Shown here in pieces: positions 1-6,024 of a DNA stretch of 9,625 nt. Below the pieces are notes generated by a model. The model was not told where the DNA came from, ran no database searches, and saw nothing but the letters and a program-made list of their open reading frames with translations. The translations under genes were made by a program, and so were the position numbers. Within the stretch, counting starts at the first letter, position 1; every line of letters begins with the position of its first letter. The stretch comes from an uncultured Anaerovibrio sp. (lineage in GTDB: Bacteria; Bacillota; Negativicutes; Selenomonadales; Selenomonadaceae): contig CAAGDY010000026.1 in assembly GCA_900768695.1 (NCBI GenBank), forward strand, positions 1 through 9,625. The letters are read 5' to 3'.

Positions 1-1214
1 ACCCTCTCAATGGTTTCTCTGCGTTGCTTATAGATTTCCTTGTATTGGAATACATGCCGGTATTCCTCAGCATATTCCATATACTCTGACCATATATGGC
101 GTGTCACAACCTTTGTATGGTTGCGGCTCATTGTACATTTTTCAATATATGGACATTGGCTGCATTCTAATGGATTGCTTTTATACTCACGGTAGCCTTC
201 TCTATTAGTAGTAGAATAATGTAGCAGTTTGTTGGCTGGACATATATAGCAGTCATAGTATTCATCATAGACGTACTCAGTCTTTTTAAAGAAGCCCTTC
301 TTGGTCATGGGACGTTTATATGGGACAACCGGTATCATGCCTCGCTGTATTATTTCTCGCATTATTCCAGGTGTCTTATATCCAGCATCCACTGCTACGG
401 CTTTTATCTCAGACTTAAACACCTCCAGCTTCTTGAATACCTCATGAAACATCTGGCTGTCATGTATATTGCCAGCACCAAGATGAAATCCAAGCACAAA
501 ATTATGCTTGTCACAGGCTGTATTGGCAACATAAGCCAATTGACGCTCATGCTCACCTTTAACAAACATGCCGCTATCCGGATCGGTGGTGCTTACTGTA
601 CGCTTTATGGTTTTGTCATTGTTTCCATCACGGTCAAAGGGCTTCTTTCCCTTTTGGCTACGGTCATTATCAATTTCCTGATCCAGTTCAGATTTATACT
701 GTGGTATAGGTTTGGTCACAGTGACCTTCTGAGTCTTATGCTTATTGGCACTAGCTTTTATATGGGTTCCATCAATAAAAACAGCACTGGCATCCACAAA
801 ACCGTTGTTTACAGCATCCTGTAGTATATGCTGAAATATTTTCTCAAATATATCTGTATCCTTGAACCGTCTCGTATAGTTCTTGCTGAATGTAGAAAAA
901 TGCGGTATAGGCTCTAAAAGCTCATATCCTATGAACCATCGGTATGCTGTATTTACCTCAATTTCCTTTATGGTTTGACGCATACTTCTTATACCGAATA
1001 GATATTGAATGAATATAATTTTAAACAGCGAAACTGGATCAATTCCAGGTCTGCCGTCTCTGCCGGAGGCATATAATCCCTCAACCTCATCATATATAAA
1101 GCTAAAATCTATAGCATCATCAATCAATCTAAGAATATGATCTGCTGGAACAAGGTCATCCAGCGTTATGAACTGCATCTGATGTTGTTTTGCACGATTC
1201 TTTTTCTTATACAT
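1..1214 (-). CDS. IS1182-family DDE transposase, C-terminus cut by window edge
   Basis: Reading the minus strand from the ATG at 1212-1214 gives 404 uninterrupted codons to the window edge, with no stop. Residues about 10-115 form the N-terminal DUF772-like domain seen in IS5/IS1182 transposases, including RPGIDPVSLFK and the later HFSTFSK motif. The DDE catalytic domain follows. The likely metal-binding acidic residues are D148 (in VFIDGTHIKASANKHK) and D276 (in AVAVDAGYKTPG). The expected glutamate is E403 in RRETIER, at the very edge of the window. A cysteine cluster (C322, C325, C351, C354, C360) matches the zinc-ribbon-like insertion common in this family. A weak GGGG ribosome site lies five bases before the ATG. 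Family members are usually 450-550 residues, so roughly 50-150 are probably missing. The enzyme cuts and pastes its own element. The frame is intact, so it may be active; the family call is from motif recognition, not a search. Confidence 0.9.
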   Translation of the reverse strand, partial: MYKKKNRAKQHQMQFITLDDLVPADHILRLIDDAIDFSFIYDEVEGLYASGRDGRPGIDPVSLFKIIFIQYLFGIRSMRQTIKEIEVNTAYRWFIGYELLEPIPHFSTFSKNYTRRFKDTDIFEKIFQHILQDAVNNGFVDASAVFIDGTHIKASANKHKTQKVTVTKPIPQYKSELDQEIDNDRSQKGKKPFDRDGNNDKTIKRTVSTTDPDSGMFVKGEHERQLAYVANTACDKHNFVLGFHLGAGNIHDSQMFHEVFKKLEVFKSEIKAVAVDAGYKTPGIMREIIQRGMIPVVPYKRPMTKKGFFKKTEYVYDEYYDCYICPANKLLHYSTTNREGYREYKSNPLECSQCPYIEKCTMSRNHTKVVTRHIWSEYMEYAEEYRHVFQYKEIYKQRRETIER

Positions 1215-1276
1215 AAAAACACCCCAATCATAATAATATTTTACCATGAATGGAGTGCCTTGTGCTAGTTTGTCAA

Positions 1277-1310
1277 CAATCTGCCCTTTCCACCGAAGTG
1301 GAAAAGATTG
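1277..1310 (-). other. Bulged 13-bp hairpin with C(UUCG)G tetraloop at the IS end
   Basis: On the plus strand CAATCT (1277-1282), a four-base bulge GCCC, TTTCCAC (1287-1293), loop CGAA, GTGGAAA (1298-1304) and AGATTG (1305-1310) form a 13-bp stem. Read as minus-strand RNA the loop is UUCG closed by C-G, an exceptionally stable tetraloop. No U-tract follows, so it is a poor intrinsic terminator. It could block read-through transcripts into the transposase or be part of the IS end. That role is inference. Confidence 0.6.
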
Positions 1311-1351
1311 CGTTTATATTCATAACATCTATTTTGAGTTTTTTATATATT

Positions 1352-2062
1352 TTATTTATTCTTCCAAGCCGAATTTCCTTTCAGATTCTTCAGCAGAATC
1401 TTTCTGGTGGTCTTGTACTCATCCCCGATAAAGCCGAGCCGGAGCAGGAAGCACCGGAATGCGTATTTCTCATTCTTCACATTCTTCTCTTTCATGGTCA
1501 CACGCTTGGTTGTCCGTGCCTGTTCCACCAGCTTGCTGATTAGCTGCGTATAGGCCAACGCTTCATCCGCATCCCCGGAAAGGGTGAACCAAGGGAACAA
1601 CACCTTGCTGTCCGCGACCTCGTATGCAAGACTTTCTGCCCCGATTGCTTTCCGTATCAAATTCCCCTTGCCCTCAATTATTTGGTCAAGGTTGGCGAGT
1701 GTGGCTTCGTCCACCAGTCTCAGCGGTATCTCCACCGTCAGTTTATCGGAATCCTTGATTTCTTCTTCCGGGGCATCATCCGGTGCATCCTTTTCTACTG
1801 AATCGGTCTGCTCTGTAATGCGAAGTTCCGTCTTGGCGGTGAAGCCTATCATCTGCAATCCGGCAACCACGCCCTTGACCGTTTCTGCGTCAGTATCCTC
1901 CGTCCAACTCAGAATGCCGTCCTTGCTGATGGTAAAGGAGCCAATCTGATAAACACAGGTGGGAACCCTCTTGTAAACGACCTTCTCCTGGATGATTTCC
2001 GAAATGACCTGTGCCATCTGTTTCCGCTGTTCCCCTGCAAGTGTGTAATGTAATCCGTTCAT
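1352..2062 (-). CDS. 'Virulence-related protein' family, mobile-element cargo of unknown function
   Basis: The predicted product is 236 residues, with no signal peptide or membrane segment. I recognise it as the family annotated 'virulence-related protein' in Firmicute integrative and conjugative elements. The marks are the N-terminal half with YQIGSFTISKDGIL (residues about 38-51), an acidic linker (about 88-107), FPWFTL (156-161), and the conserved C-terminal run FRCFLLRLGFIGDEYKTTRK followed by LLKNLKGNSAW. The molecular function is unknown and the family name should not be taken as proof of a virulence role. I chose the start at 2060-2062 because GGAGG (2070-2074) is seven bases upstream. 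The in-frame ATG at 2066-2068 is only one base from that site and would add two residues. The C-terminus ends just after NSAWKNK; some relatives appear to run a little longer, so slight trimming is possible. Its IS and remnant neighbours support a mobile origin. Confidence 0.75.
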   Translation of the reverse strand: MNGLHYTLAGEQRKQMAQVISEIIQEKVVYKRVPTCVYQIGSFTISKDGILSWTEDTDAETVKGVVAGLQMIGFTAKTELRITEQTDSVEKDAPDDAPEEEIKDSDKLTVEIPLRLVDEATLANLDQIIEGKGNLIRKAIGAESLAYEVADSKVLFPWFTLSGDADEALAYTQLISKLVEQARTTKRVTMKEKNVKNEKYAFRCFLLRLGFIGDEYKTTRKILLKNLKGNSAWKNK

Positions 2063-2068
2063 GTTCAT

Positions 2069-2074
2069 ACCTCC
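2069..2074 (-). promoter_or_regulatory. Ribosome binding site that fixes the start at 2062
   Basis: GGAGGT on the minus strand abuts the first in-frame ATG (2066-2068), too close for initiation there. It is seven bases (counted from GGAGG) before the second ATG (2060-2062), which is normal spacing. Confidence 0.7.
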
Positions 2075-2120
2075 GTGTAAATGTAGTTTTTGGGTATGTG
2101 TATGTTCGCTCTGCTGCCGG

Positions 2121-2129
2121 AATATAGCA
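2121..2129 (-). promoter_or_regulatory. Possible extended -10 promoter for the 1352-2062 gene
   Basis: The minus strand reads TGCTATATT, an extended -10 element (TGn plus TATATT), about 60 bases before the gene start and just after the hairpin at 2158-2204. No good -35 box is present at the right distance, so this is a weak call. Confidence 0.3.
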
Positions 2130-2157
2130 AGTCATTTTTCTGGCATATACTGCACAA

Positions 2158-2204
2158 AAAAGAGCCGTGACCTGGCAGTTTTCGCTGTCGATCATGGCTC
2201 TTTT
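2158..2204 (-). terminator. Strong hairpin, probable bidirectional intrinsic terminator
   Basis: AAAAGAGCC (2158-2166) pairs perfectly with GGCTCTTTT (2196-2204). The stem extends inward by GTGA/TCAT with one wobble pair, giving about 13 bp, and CAG/CTG can pair deeper in the loop. Both strands end the stem in a T run; on the minus strand six Ts (2156-2161) follow the GC-rich part. It lies upstream of the gene at 1352-2062 and would stop transcription arriving from the right. The gene it once served is not recognisable. Confidence 0.7.
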
Positions 2205-2482
2205 ACAGTATTTTATGGAAATCAAGTCATCCGTAGTCAAACGGTAGTAGGCTATGGCTCGGTTTGCACCGATTTGCCCCACAACAGCCGACAACCTCGG
2301 ACATGAACTGTCCTACTTTCGCCTGCCGTGGCAAATAAATAAGATTTTTAACATTGTATCAATATGCTCCTCTATGCCTCATAAAGCCCTATTTTGTGGG
2401 ATTTATGGGGTCTTTCTTATAATCGTTACTATCATACTTTTGTGGCAAAGTACAACAAATCTCAGCACAATTTAACTGCCCG

Positions 2483-2505
2483 TTAGTAGTCAAATTAGTA
2501 GCAAA
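2483..2505. repeat. Tandem near-identical 11-12 base repeats (TTAGTAG-[T]CAAA)
   Basis: TTAGTAGTCAAA (2483-2494) is immediately followed by TTAGTAGCAAA (2495-2505), differing by one missing base. A related string, GTAGTCAAACGGTAGTAGG, lies at 2233-2251. Short direct repeats of this type are typical of recombinase arm or core sites at the ends of integrated elements, but no integrase is present to confirm this. Confidence 0.5.
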
Positions 2506-2591
2506 ACCGAAAAACTGACTGCCAAGGATTTTGCTATTTTCTTAGCTAAAAAACATCAGATACTAGCAGGCGAAATTTACCATTGTCATAC

Positions 2592-3062
2592 TCAATGCAA
2601 AACGGAAGCATTTTTCAATATCTCATTAACTTCCCCTACAGACAATTCGCTGATATCGGCAATATCCTCAACAGGCATATTGCGTTTGAACATTTTTAAT
2701 ACTGTCTGAGTTTTATTTTGCATAACTCCTTCTTCCAAAGCTGCCAATCTAATGTTATTGCGTTCTATATTCCAAACATGTTCCTGGTCAAATAAAGTAA
2801 GCATAATCTCCTCAACCTCCGTTTCACGTTCACTCAGATATAGCTTTATTTTTGCTTTGATATTTCGTAAATCACCTCTGGTATAGAGCTTCGGAATAAT
2901 ATTGATTGAGAACGCTGACAATATTCTTTTCAAGTCATCATCTGTTGTATTATTAAAATATTAGATGTAATTTCTTTGATTGTTTGCCATTGTGTTGAAC
3001 TCATTTTTAATTTAGTATAAGTCGTTCAACATTTCGTGCCCATAGTTATATCTTAGCACCTC
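2592..3062 (-). pseudogene. Frameshifted C-terminal remnant of an Rpn/PD-(D/E)XK nuclease-type transposase
   Basis: The longest open part (2592-2954) encodes LSAFSINIIPKLYTRGDLRN, then LSERETEVEEIMLTLFDQE, WNIERNNIRLAALEEG and a C-terminal helical tail ending VGEVNEILKNASVLH. This is the C-terminal half of the Rpn family (recombination-promoting nuclease / 'putative transposase'). It has no ATG start, only a TTG at 2931-2933. The preceding family sequence continues in another frame: MSSTQWQTIKEITSNI from 3004 runs to a run of four Ts (minus strand, 2955-2958). Adding one T restores SNI-FNNTTDDDLKRIL. Further upstream, a third frame reads YNYGHEMLNDLY and hits TAA at 3012-3014; a two-base loss there would rejoin it to TKLKMSST. 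The N-terminal nuclease core (the usual D and E/QxK catalytic residues) is absent, so the remnant should be inactive. The exact upstream boundary is uncertain because it approaches the his terminator. Confidence 0.75.
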
Positions 3063-3086
3063 ACGCACCAAAGCATGAAGTGCGGT

Positions 3087-3120
3087 ACAAAATAGCTGGA
3101 AGCTATGTACAGCTCCCAGC
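3087..3120 (-). terminator. Intrinsic terminator of the his operon
   Basis: On the minus strand GCTGGGAGCT, loop GTACAT and AGCTTCCAGC form a 10-bp stem with one G-U pair (3095-3120). TATTTTGT follows as a U-rich tail. It begins about 28 bases after the hisIE stop, the expected place for the end of this transcription unit. Confidence 0.8.
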
Positions 3121-3148
3121 CAAAACATATATTTATTAAGCTCTATTT

Positions 3149-3856
3149 TCAGTCCGCAGGGCGGATGCCGGTCTTACCGGTAAACTTGTGATAATTGCCG
3201 CCGTTGTGACGATTGATAAGCTCTGCGAAAATCTCCTCCGGCTTGATATTGTGATAAGCCAGCAGCACCAGGCAGTGATACCACAAATCGCCCATTTCGT
3301 AGACAATCTCATCCTTGTTGAGATTCTTGGAGGCAATGACGGTTTCCACCGCTTCCTCCCCCACCTTTTTCAGGATTTTGTCCTGCCCCTTCTCAAAAAG
3401 GTAGTTGGTGTAGGAACCCTCCTTCGGGTTCAGCTGACGATCCTTGATAACAGCATACAGCTCATTCATGATGCCAGCCAGAGCGTTTTCATCTGCCACC
3501 GGCTGTTCCACTACTGCCAACGCCTTGTCATTCGGCAGCAGGCGGCGTCCGCTAAAGCAGGAGTACGTCCCTGTATGGCAGGCACCGGAGCCCTGCTGAT
3601 GGACGATGACCAGCACCGTATCGCCATCACAGTCATAGTACATATCCTTGACCTCCTGCAGGTTGCCGGAGGTTGCCCCCTTGTTCCACAGCTCCTGACG
3701 GCTGCGGCTCCAGAACCAGGTAGTCCTGGTTTCCAGCGTCTTTTGCAGGGATTCCGCGTTCATGTATGCCAGCATCAGCACCTGGCCGTTTTCCTCCTGC
3801 ACCACAGCTGGTACAAGCCCGTCAGCATCAAACTTAATCATAGAAATATCCAGCAT
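3149..3856 (-). CDS. hisIE: Bifunctional phosphoribosyl-AMP cyclohydrolase / phosphoribosyl-ATP pyrophosphatase
   Basis: This cytoplasmic enzyme performs steps 2 and 3 of histidine synthesis: PR-ATP to PR-AMP plus pyrophosphate, then ring opening to ProFAR. It has 235 residues, the normal length for the fusion. The HisI domain (about 1-110) contains FWSRSRQELWNKG and the DCDGD motif. D75, D77 and D79 fit the magnesium site, and C76, C93 and C100 the zinc site. The HisE domain (about 128-220) has the MazG-like EExxE motif (E167, E168, E171) and the GDLWYH helix. I kept the ATG at 3854-3856. Its start overlaps the hisF stop by one base (TGATG), and GGAGG lies about ten bases upstream, whereas the internal ATG at 3839-3841 has no site nearby. 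It is the last gene of the operon, with a terminator right after it. Confidence 0.97.
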   Translation of the reverse strand: MLDISMIKFDADGLVPAVVQEENGQVLMLAYMNAESLQKTLETRTTWFWSRSRQELWNKGATSGNLQEVKDMYYDCDGDTVLVIVHQQGSGACHTGTYSCFSGRRLLPNDKALAVVEQPVADENALAGIMNELYAVIKDRQLNPKEGSYTNYLFEKGQDKILKKVGEEAVETVIASKNLNKDEIVYEMGDLWYHCLVLLAYHNIKPEEIFAELINRHNGGNYHKFTGKTGIRPAD

Positions 3857-4614
3857 CAGAATCTAACCTCCACTCCGCGGGATTTGAGATAATCCTTCAC
3901 CTGGCGCACAGTGTACTGCCCATAATGAAATACGGAGGCAGCCAGCACCGCATCTGCCTTGCCCTCGGTCAGCACATCATAAAAATGCTCCATTTTGCCT
4001 GCTCCGCCGGAAGCGATCACAGGCACATCCACCGCCTCGGACACTGCCCTGGTCAGGGGAATGTCATATCCATCCTTTGTGCCGTCCGCATCCATGCTGG
4101 TCAGCAAAATCTCCCCTGCCCCCAGCTCCGTGGCACGCTTTACCCATTCAATCACATCAATGCCGGTAGGAGTCCTGCCGCCGTTGACATAGACCTCCCA
4201 CCTTGCCTCGCCGCAGCGGCGGGCATCCACAGCCAGCACAATACACTGACGGCCGAATTTTTCTGCTCCCTGACGGATAATATCAGGATTTTTTACAGCA
4301 GCCGTATTGACCGAGGTCTTGTCCGCCCCTGCCTTCAGCATTTTCCGCATATCATCAGTGGTACGGATGCCGCCGCCGATGGTGAAGGGAATAAACACCT
4401 GGGAGGCACAATCCCTTGCCACCTGCACGATGGTATCCCGCTGCTCATTGGAAGCCGTTATATCAAGGAATACCAGCTCATCGCACCTCTCCAGGTCATA
4501 GCGGTGAGCCAGCTCCACCGGGTCCCCGGCATCCCGCAGGCCCACGAAATTCGTGCCCTTTACCACGCGCCCGCCCTTGACATCAAGGCAGGGAATAATA
4601 CGCTTTGTATACAT
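3856..4614 (-). CDS. hisF: Imidazole glycerol phosphate synthase, cyclase subunit
   Basis: HisF is the (beta/alpha)8-barrel synthase half of IGP synthase. It uses ammonia channelled from HisH to convert PRFAR into imidazoleglycerol phosphate and AICAR, the latter feeding back to purine synthesis. It has 252 residues, the usual length. The two catalytic aspartates are visible: D11 in IIPCLDVKGGRVVKG and D130 in VLAVDARR. Phosphate-binding loops include TIGGGIRT (about 78-85) and the ASGGAG segment near the C-terminus. SMDADGTKDGYD (about 174-185) is the conserved strand-loop after the second half-barrel. A GGGGAGG site inside the hisA end, seven bases from the ATG, and a two-base gap to hisA imply translational coupling. 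Its partner hisH is two genes upstream. Confidence 0.98.
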   Translation of the reverse strand: MYTKRIIPCLDVKGGRVVKGTNFVGLRDAGDPVELAHRYDLERCDELVFLDITASNEQRDTIVQVARDCASQVFIPFTIGGGIRTTDDMRKMLKAGADKTSVNTAAVKNPDIIRQGAEKFGRQCIVLAVDARRCGEARWEVYVNGGRTPTGIDVIEWVKRATELGAGEILLTSMDADGTKDGYDIPLTRAVSEAVDVPVIASGGAGKMEHFYDVLTEGKADAVLAASVFHYGQYTVRQVKDYLKSRGVEVRF

Positions 4615-4616
4615 AG

Positions 4617-5360
4617 TTATGCCTCCCCGGTTCCTGCACCTTCCACCAGTGCAATAGCTTCCTGCAAATCAAGGCTGCCGGTGTAAATAGACTTGCCCAC
4701 GATAACCCCCTCAATGCCATCCTTTTCATAAGGCAGCAGTGCCTTAATATCATCAAGGGACCTGACGCCGCCGGATGCCACGATTTTGACACCGCTTTCC
4801 CTGGCCAGCCGTGCAGTTGCTTCCACATTGACACCGGACAAGGTGCCATCCCGGGAAATATCCGTGTAAATAATAGTCTTGACACCGGCCTTTGCCATCT
4901 CCCTGGCCAGGACAGTTACCTCCACATCGCCGGATACGCCCCAGCCATCCACGGCTACGATGCCGTCCTTGGCATCAATCCCTACCACCACCCTGTCACC
5001 ATACTTCTGGCAAGCTTCCTTCACCAGGGCAGGATTCTTGACAGCTACTGAGCCGAGGATAACCCGCTGCACTCCCAGGGCTAAGACCTCATCAATATTC
5101 TCCATGGTGCGGATGCCGCCGCCCAGCTCCACAGGAATCTTGACTGTATCCACAATCCTCTTGACCACAGCCAGATTGACAGACCTGCCGGCAAGAGCAC
5201 CGTCCAAATCCACCAGATGCAGGAATTTGCCCCCCTGAGACTCCCATTTGGCAGCCATTTCCTCCGGCCTGTCACTGAACACCGTCTCCTGGGCAAAATC
5301 ACCCTTGAACAGACGGACACACTTGCCGCCGCGAATATCTATCGCAGGAAAAATAACCAT
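4617..5360 (-). CDS. hisA: ProFAR isomerase (phosphoribosylformimino-AICAR-phosphate isomerase)
   Basis: HisA catalyses the Amadori rearrangement of ProFAR to PRFAR, the substrate of HisF-HisH. It is a (beta/alpha)8-barrel paralogous to hisF, and at 247 residues matches the family. D8 in FPAIDIRGGKCVRL and D129 in VVGIDAKDG are the expected acid/base residues. ELGGGIRT (about 78-85), TDISRDGTLSG (about 166-176) and ASGGVRS are the conserved phosphate and substrate loops. The ATG at 5358-5360 is preceded by AGGAG at good spacing, 22 bases after the hisH stop. The dedicated HisA loop pattern and the presence of hisF next door argue against the dual-function PriA type, which is found in actinobacteria lacking trpF. 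Confidence 0.97.
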   Translation of the reverse strand: MVIFPAIDIRGGKCVRLFKGDFAQETVFSDRPEEMAAKWESQGGKFLHLVDLDGALAGRSVNLAVVKRIVDTVKIPVELGGGIRTMENIDEVLALGVQRVILGSVAVKNPALVKEACQKYGDRVVVGIDAKDGIVAVDGWGVSGDVEVTVLAREMAKAGVKTIIYTDISRDGTLSGVNVEATARLARESGVKIVASGGVRSLDDIKALLPYEKDGIEGVIVGKSIYTGSLDLQEAIALVEGAGTGEA

Positions 5361-5382
5361 ATTTCGCTCCTATCAGTAACCA

Positions 5383-5988
5383 CTACATCTCAATAAAATT
5401 CTTCAGAACCTGCAGCCCCACATCCCCTGATTTTTCAGGATGGAACTGGGTGGCCATCACGTTATCCCTGGCCACAGCTGCTGTAAGCTGCTCACCATAC
5501 TCCGTCACTGCCGTAATCACGCTGCCGTCCTCCGGCACACAGTGATAGCTGTGCACGAAATAAAAATATGGATGCTCCCCCAGATCCTTGAACAAGGGAT
5601 GCTTCGGCTCAGAAAAATTCACGGAATTCCAGCCCATATGAGGAACCTTCAGCCCCGGGGCATTGATGCGGCGCACCATGCCCTTGAACAGCCCCAAGCC
5701 CTTGGCACCGGGGGATTCCTCGCTGCCCTCGAACAAAATCTGCTCACCGATGCAGATCCCCAGAAGTGGAGTGCCCTCTGCCACCTTCTGCCTGATGGCA
5801 GGAATCAGCCCGGTAGCCTCCAGATTGCTCATGCACTCGCCAAAGTCCCCCACGCCTGGCAGTACCAGCTTGTCTGCTGCCAAAATCAGCTTTTCCTCGC
5901 CTGTCACTACCACATCCTCTGCAAACTGCAGCAACGCCTTTTCCACGCTGAACAGATTGCCTACACCATAATCTATAACTGCAATCAT
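5383..5988 (-). CDS. hisH: Imidazole glycerol phosphate synthase, glutaminase subunit
   Basis: HisH is the class I glutamine amidotransferase subunit that hydrolyses glutamine and passes ammonia through the HisF barrel. It has 201 residues, the normal size. The catalytic triad is C79 (in LLGICIGEQ), H183 and E185 (in TQFHPEKSG). The oxyanion strand is PGVGDFGECM (44-53), and HMGWNSV (117-123) is the conserved interface segment. The nucleophile elbow reads GICIGEQ, where many relatives have GICLGMQ; the triad itself is complete, so I expect activity. AGGAGG lies six bases before the ATG at 5986-5988, after a 36-base gap to hisB, the largest inside this operon. Confidence 0.97.
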   Translation of the reverse strand: MIAVIDYGVGNLFSVEKALLQFAEDVVVTGEEKLILAADKLVLPGVGDFGECMSNLEATGLIPAIRQKVAEGTPLLGICIGEQILFEGSEESPGAKGLGLFKGMVRRINAPGLKVPHMGWNSVNFSEPKHPLFKDLGEHPYFYFVHSYHCVPEDGSVITAVTEYGEQLTAAVARDNVMATQFHPEKSGDVGLQVLKNFIEM

Positions 5989-6024
5989 CTGCTGCCTCCT
6001 AACGCCCTTTGCGGCATATGCCTT

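Larger units (their letters stand above)
1..1310 (-). mobile_element. Partial IS1182-like insertion sequence (right end and transposase)
   Basis: This covers the transposase frame plus its upstream non-coding end. The outer limit near 1310 is an estimate: a strong hairpin (1277-1310) and a TTGACA box on the minus strand just inside it look like the subterminal region of an IS. The other end lies outside the window, so terminal inverted repeats and the target duplication cannot be checked. The element sits downstream of, and does not interrupt, the gene ending at 1352. Confidence 0.55.
2075..2591. other. Stretch of about 520 bases with no convincing gene; likely element-junction remnant
   Basis: All frames on both strands are short and broken, and none gives a recognisable protein. 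The stretch holds the hairpin at 2158-2204, the possible extended -10 at 2121-2129, a small GCAA-capped inverted repeat near 2260-2275, and the TTAGTAG-type repeats at 2483-2505 with a looser copy at 2233-2251. Composition is AT-rich beyond about 2330. This fits the edge of an integrative element whose recombination genes have been lost, but that is inference. Confidence 0.5.

Noticed and set aside
444..824. 126-codon plus-strand frame with hydrophobic stretches
   Set aside because: It lies wholly antisense inside the transposase gene, whose minus-strand frame is intact and motif-rich. The apparent membrane segments are chance.
1268..1273. Minus-strand TTGACA as the -35 box of a transposase promoter
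   Set aside because: No -10 box lies at 16-18 bases; the nearest TAAAAT-like sequence is about 27 bases away. It may be a half promoter completed only in another context.
2230..2290. tRNA-like or tRNA 3'-end attachment site
   Set aside because: Small stems occur, but there is no T-arm consensus, anticodon arm or CCA, and no cloverleaf can be drawn.
1890..2294. 134-codon minus-strand frame reading AIAYYRLTTDDL near its start
   Set aside because: The start recalls a serine-recombinase N-terminus, but no catalytic serine or resolvase pattern follows. It crosses the hairpin at 2158-2204 and then overlaps the 1352-2062 gene in the wrong frame.
3002..3004. ATG as the start of a separate small gene (MSSTQWQ...)
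   Set aside because: The frame stops after 23 codons, has no ribosome site, and its sequence continues into the next frame of the Rpn remnant.
3925..4686. 253-codon open frame on the plus strand
   Set aside because: Antisense shadow of hisF, same reasoning.
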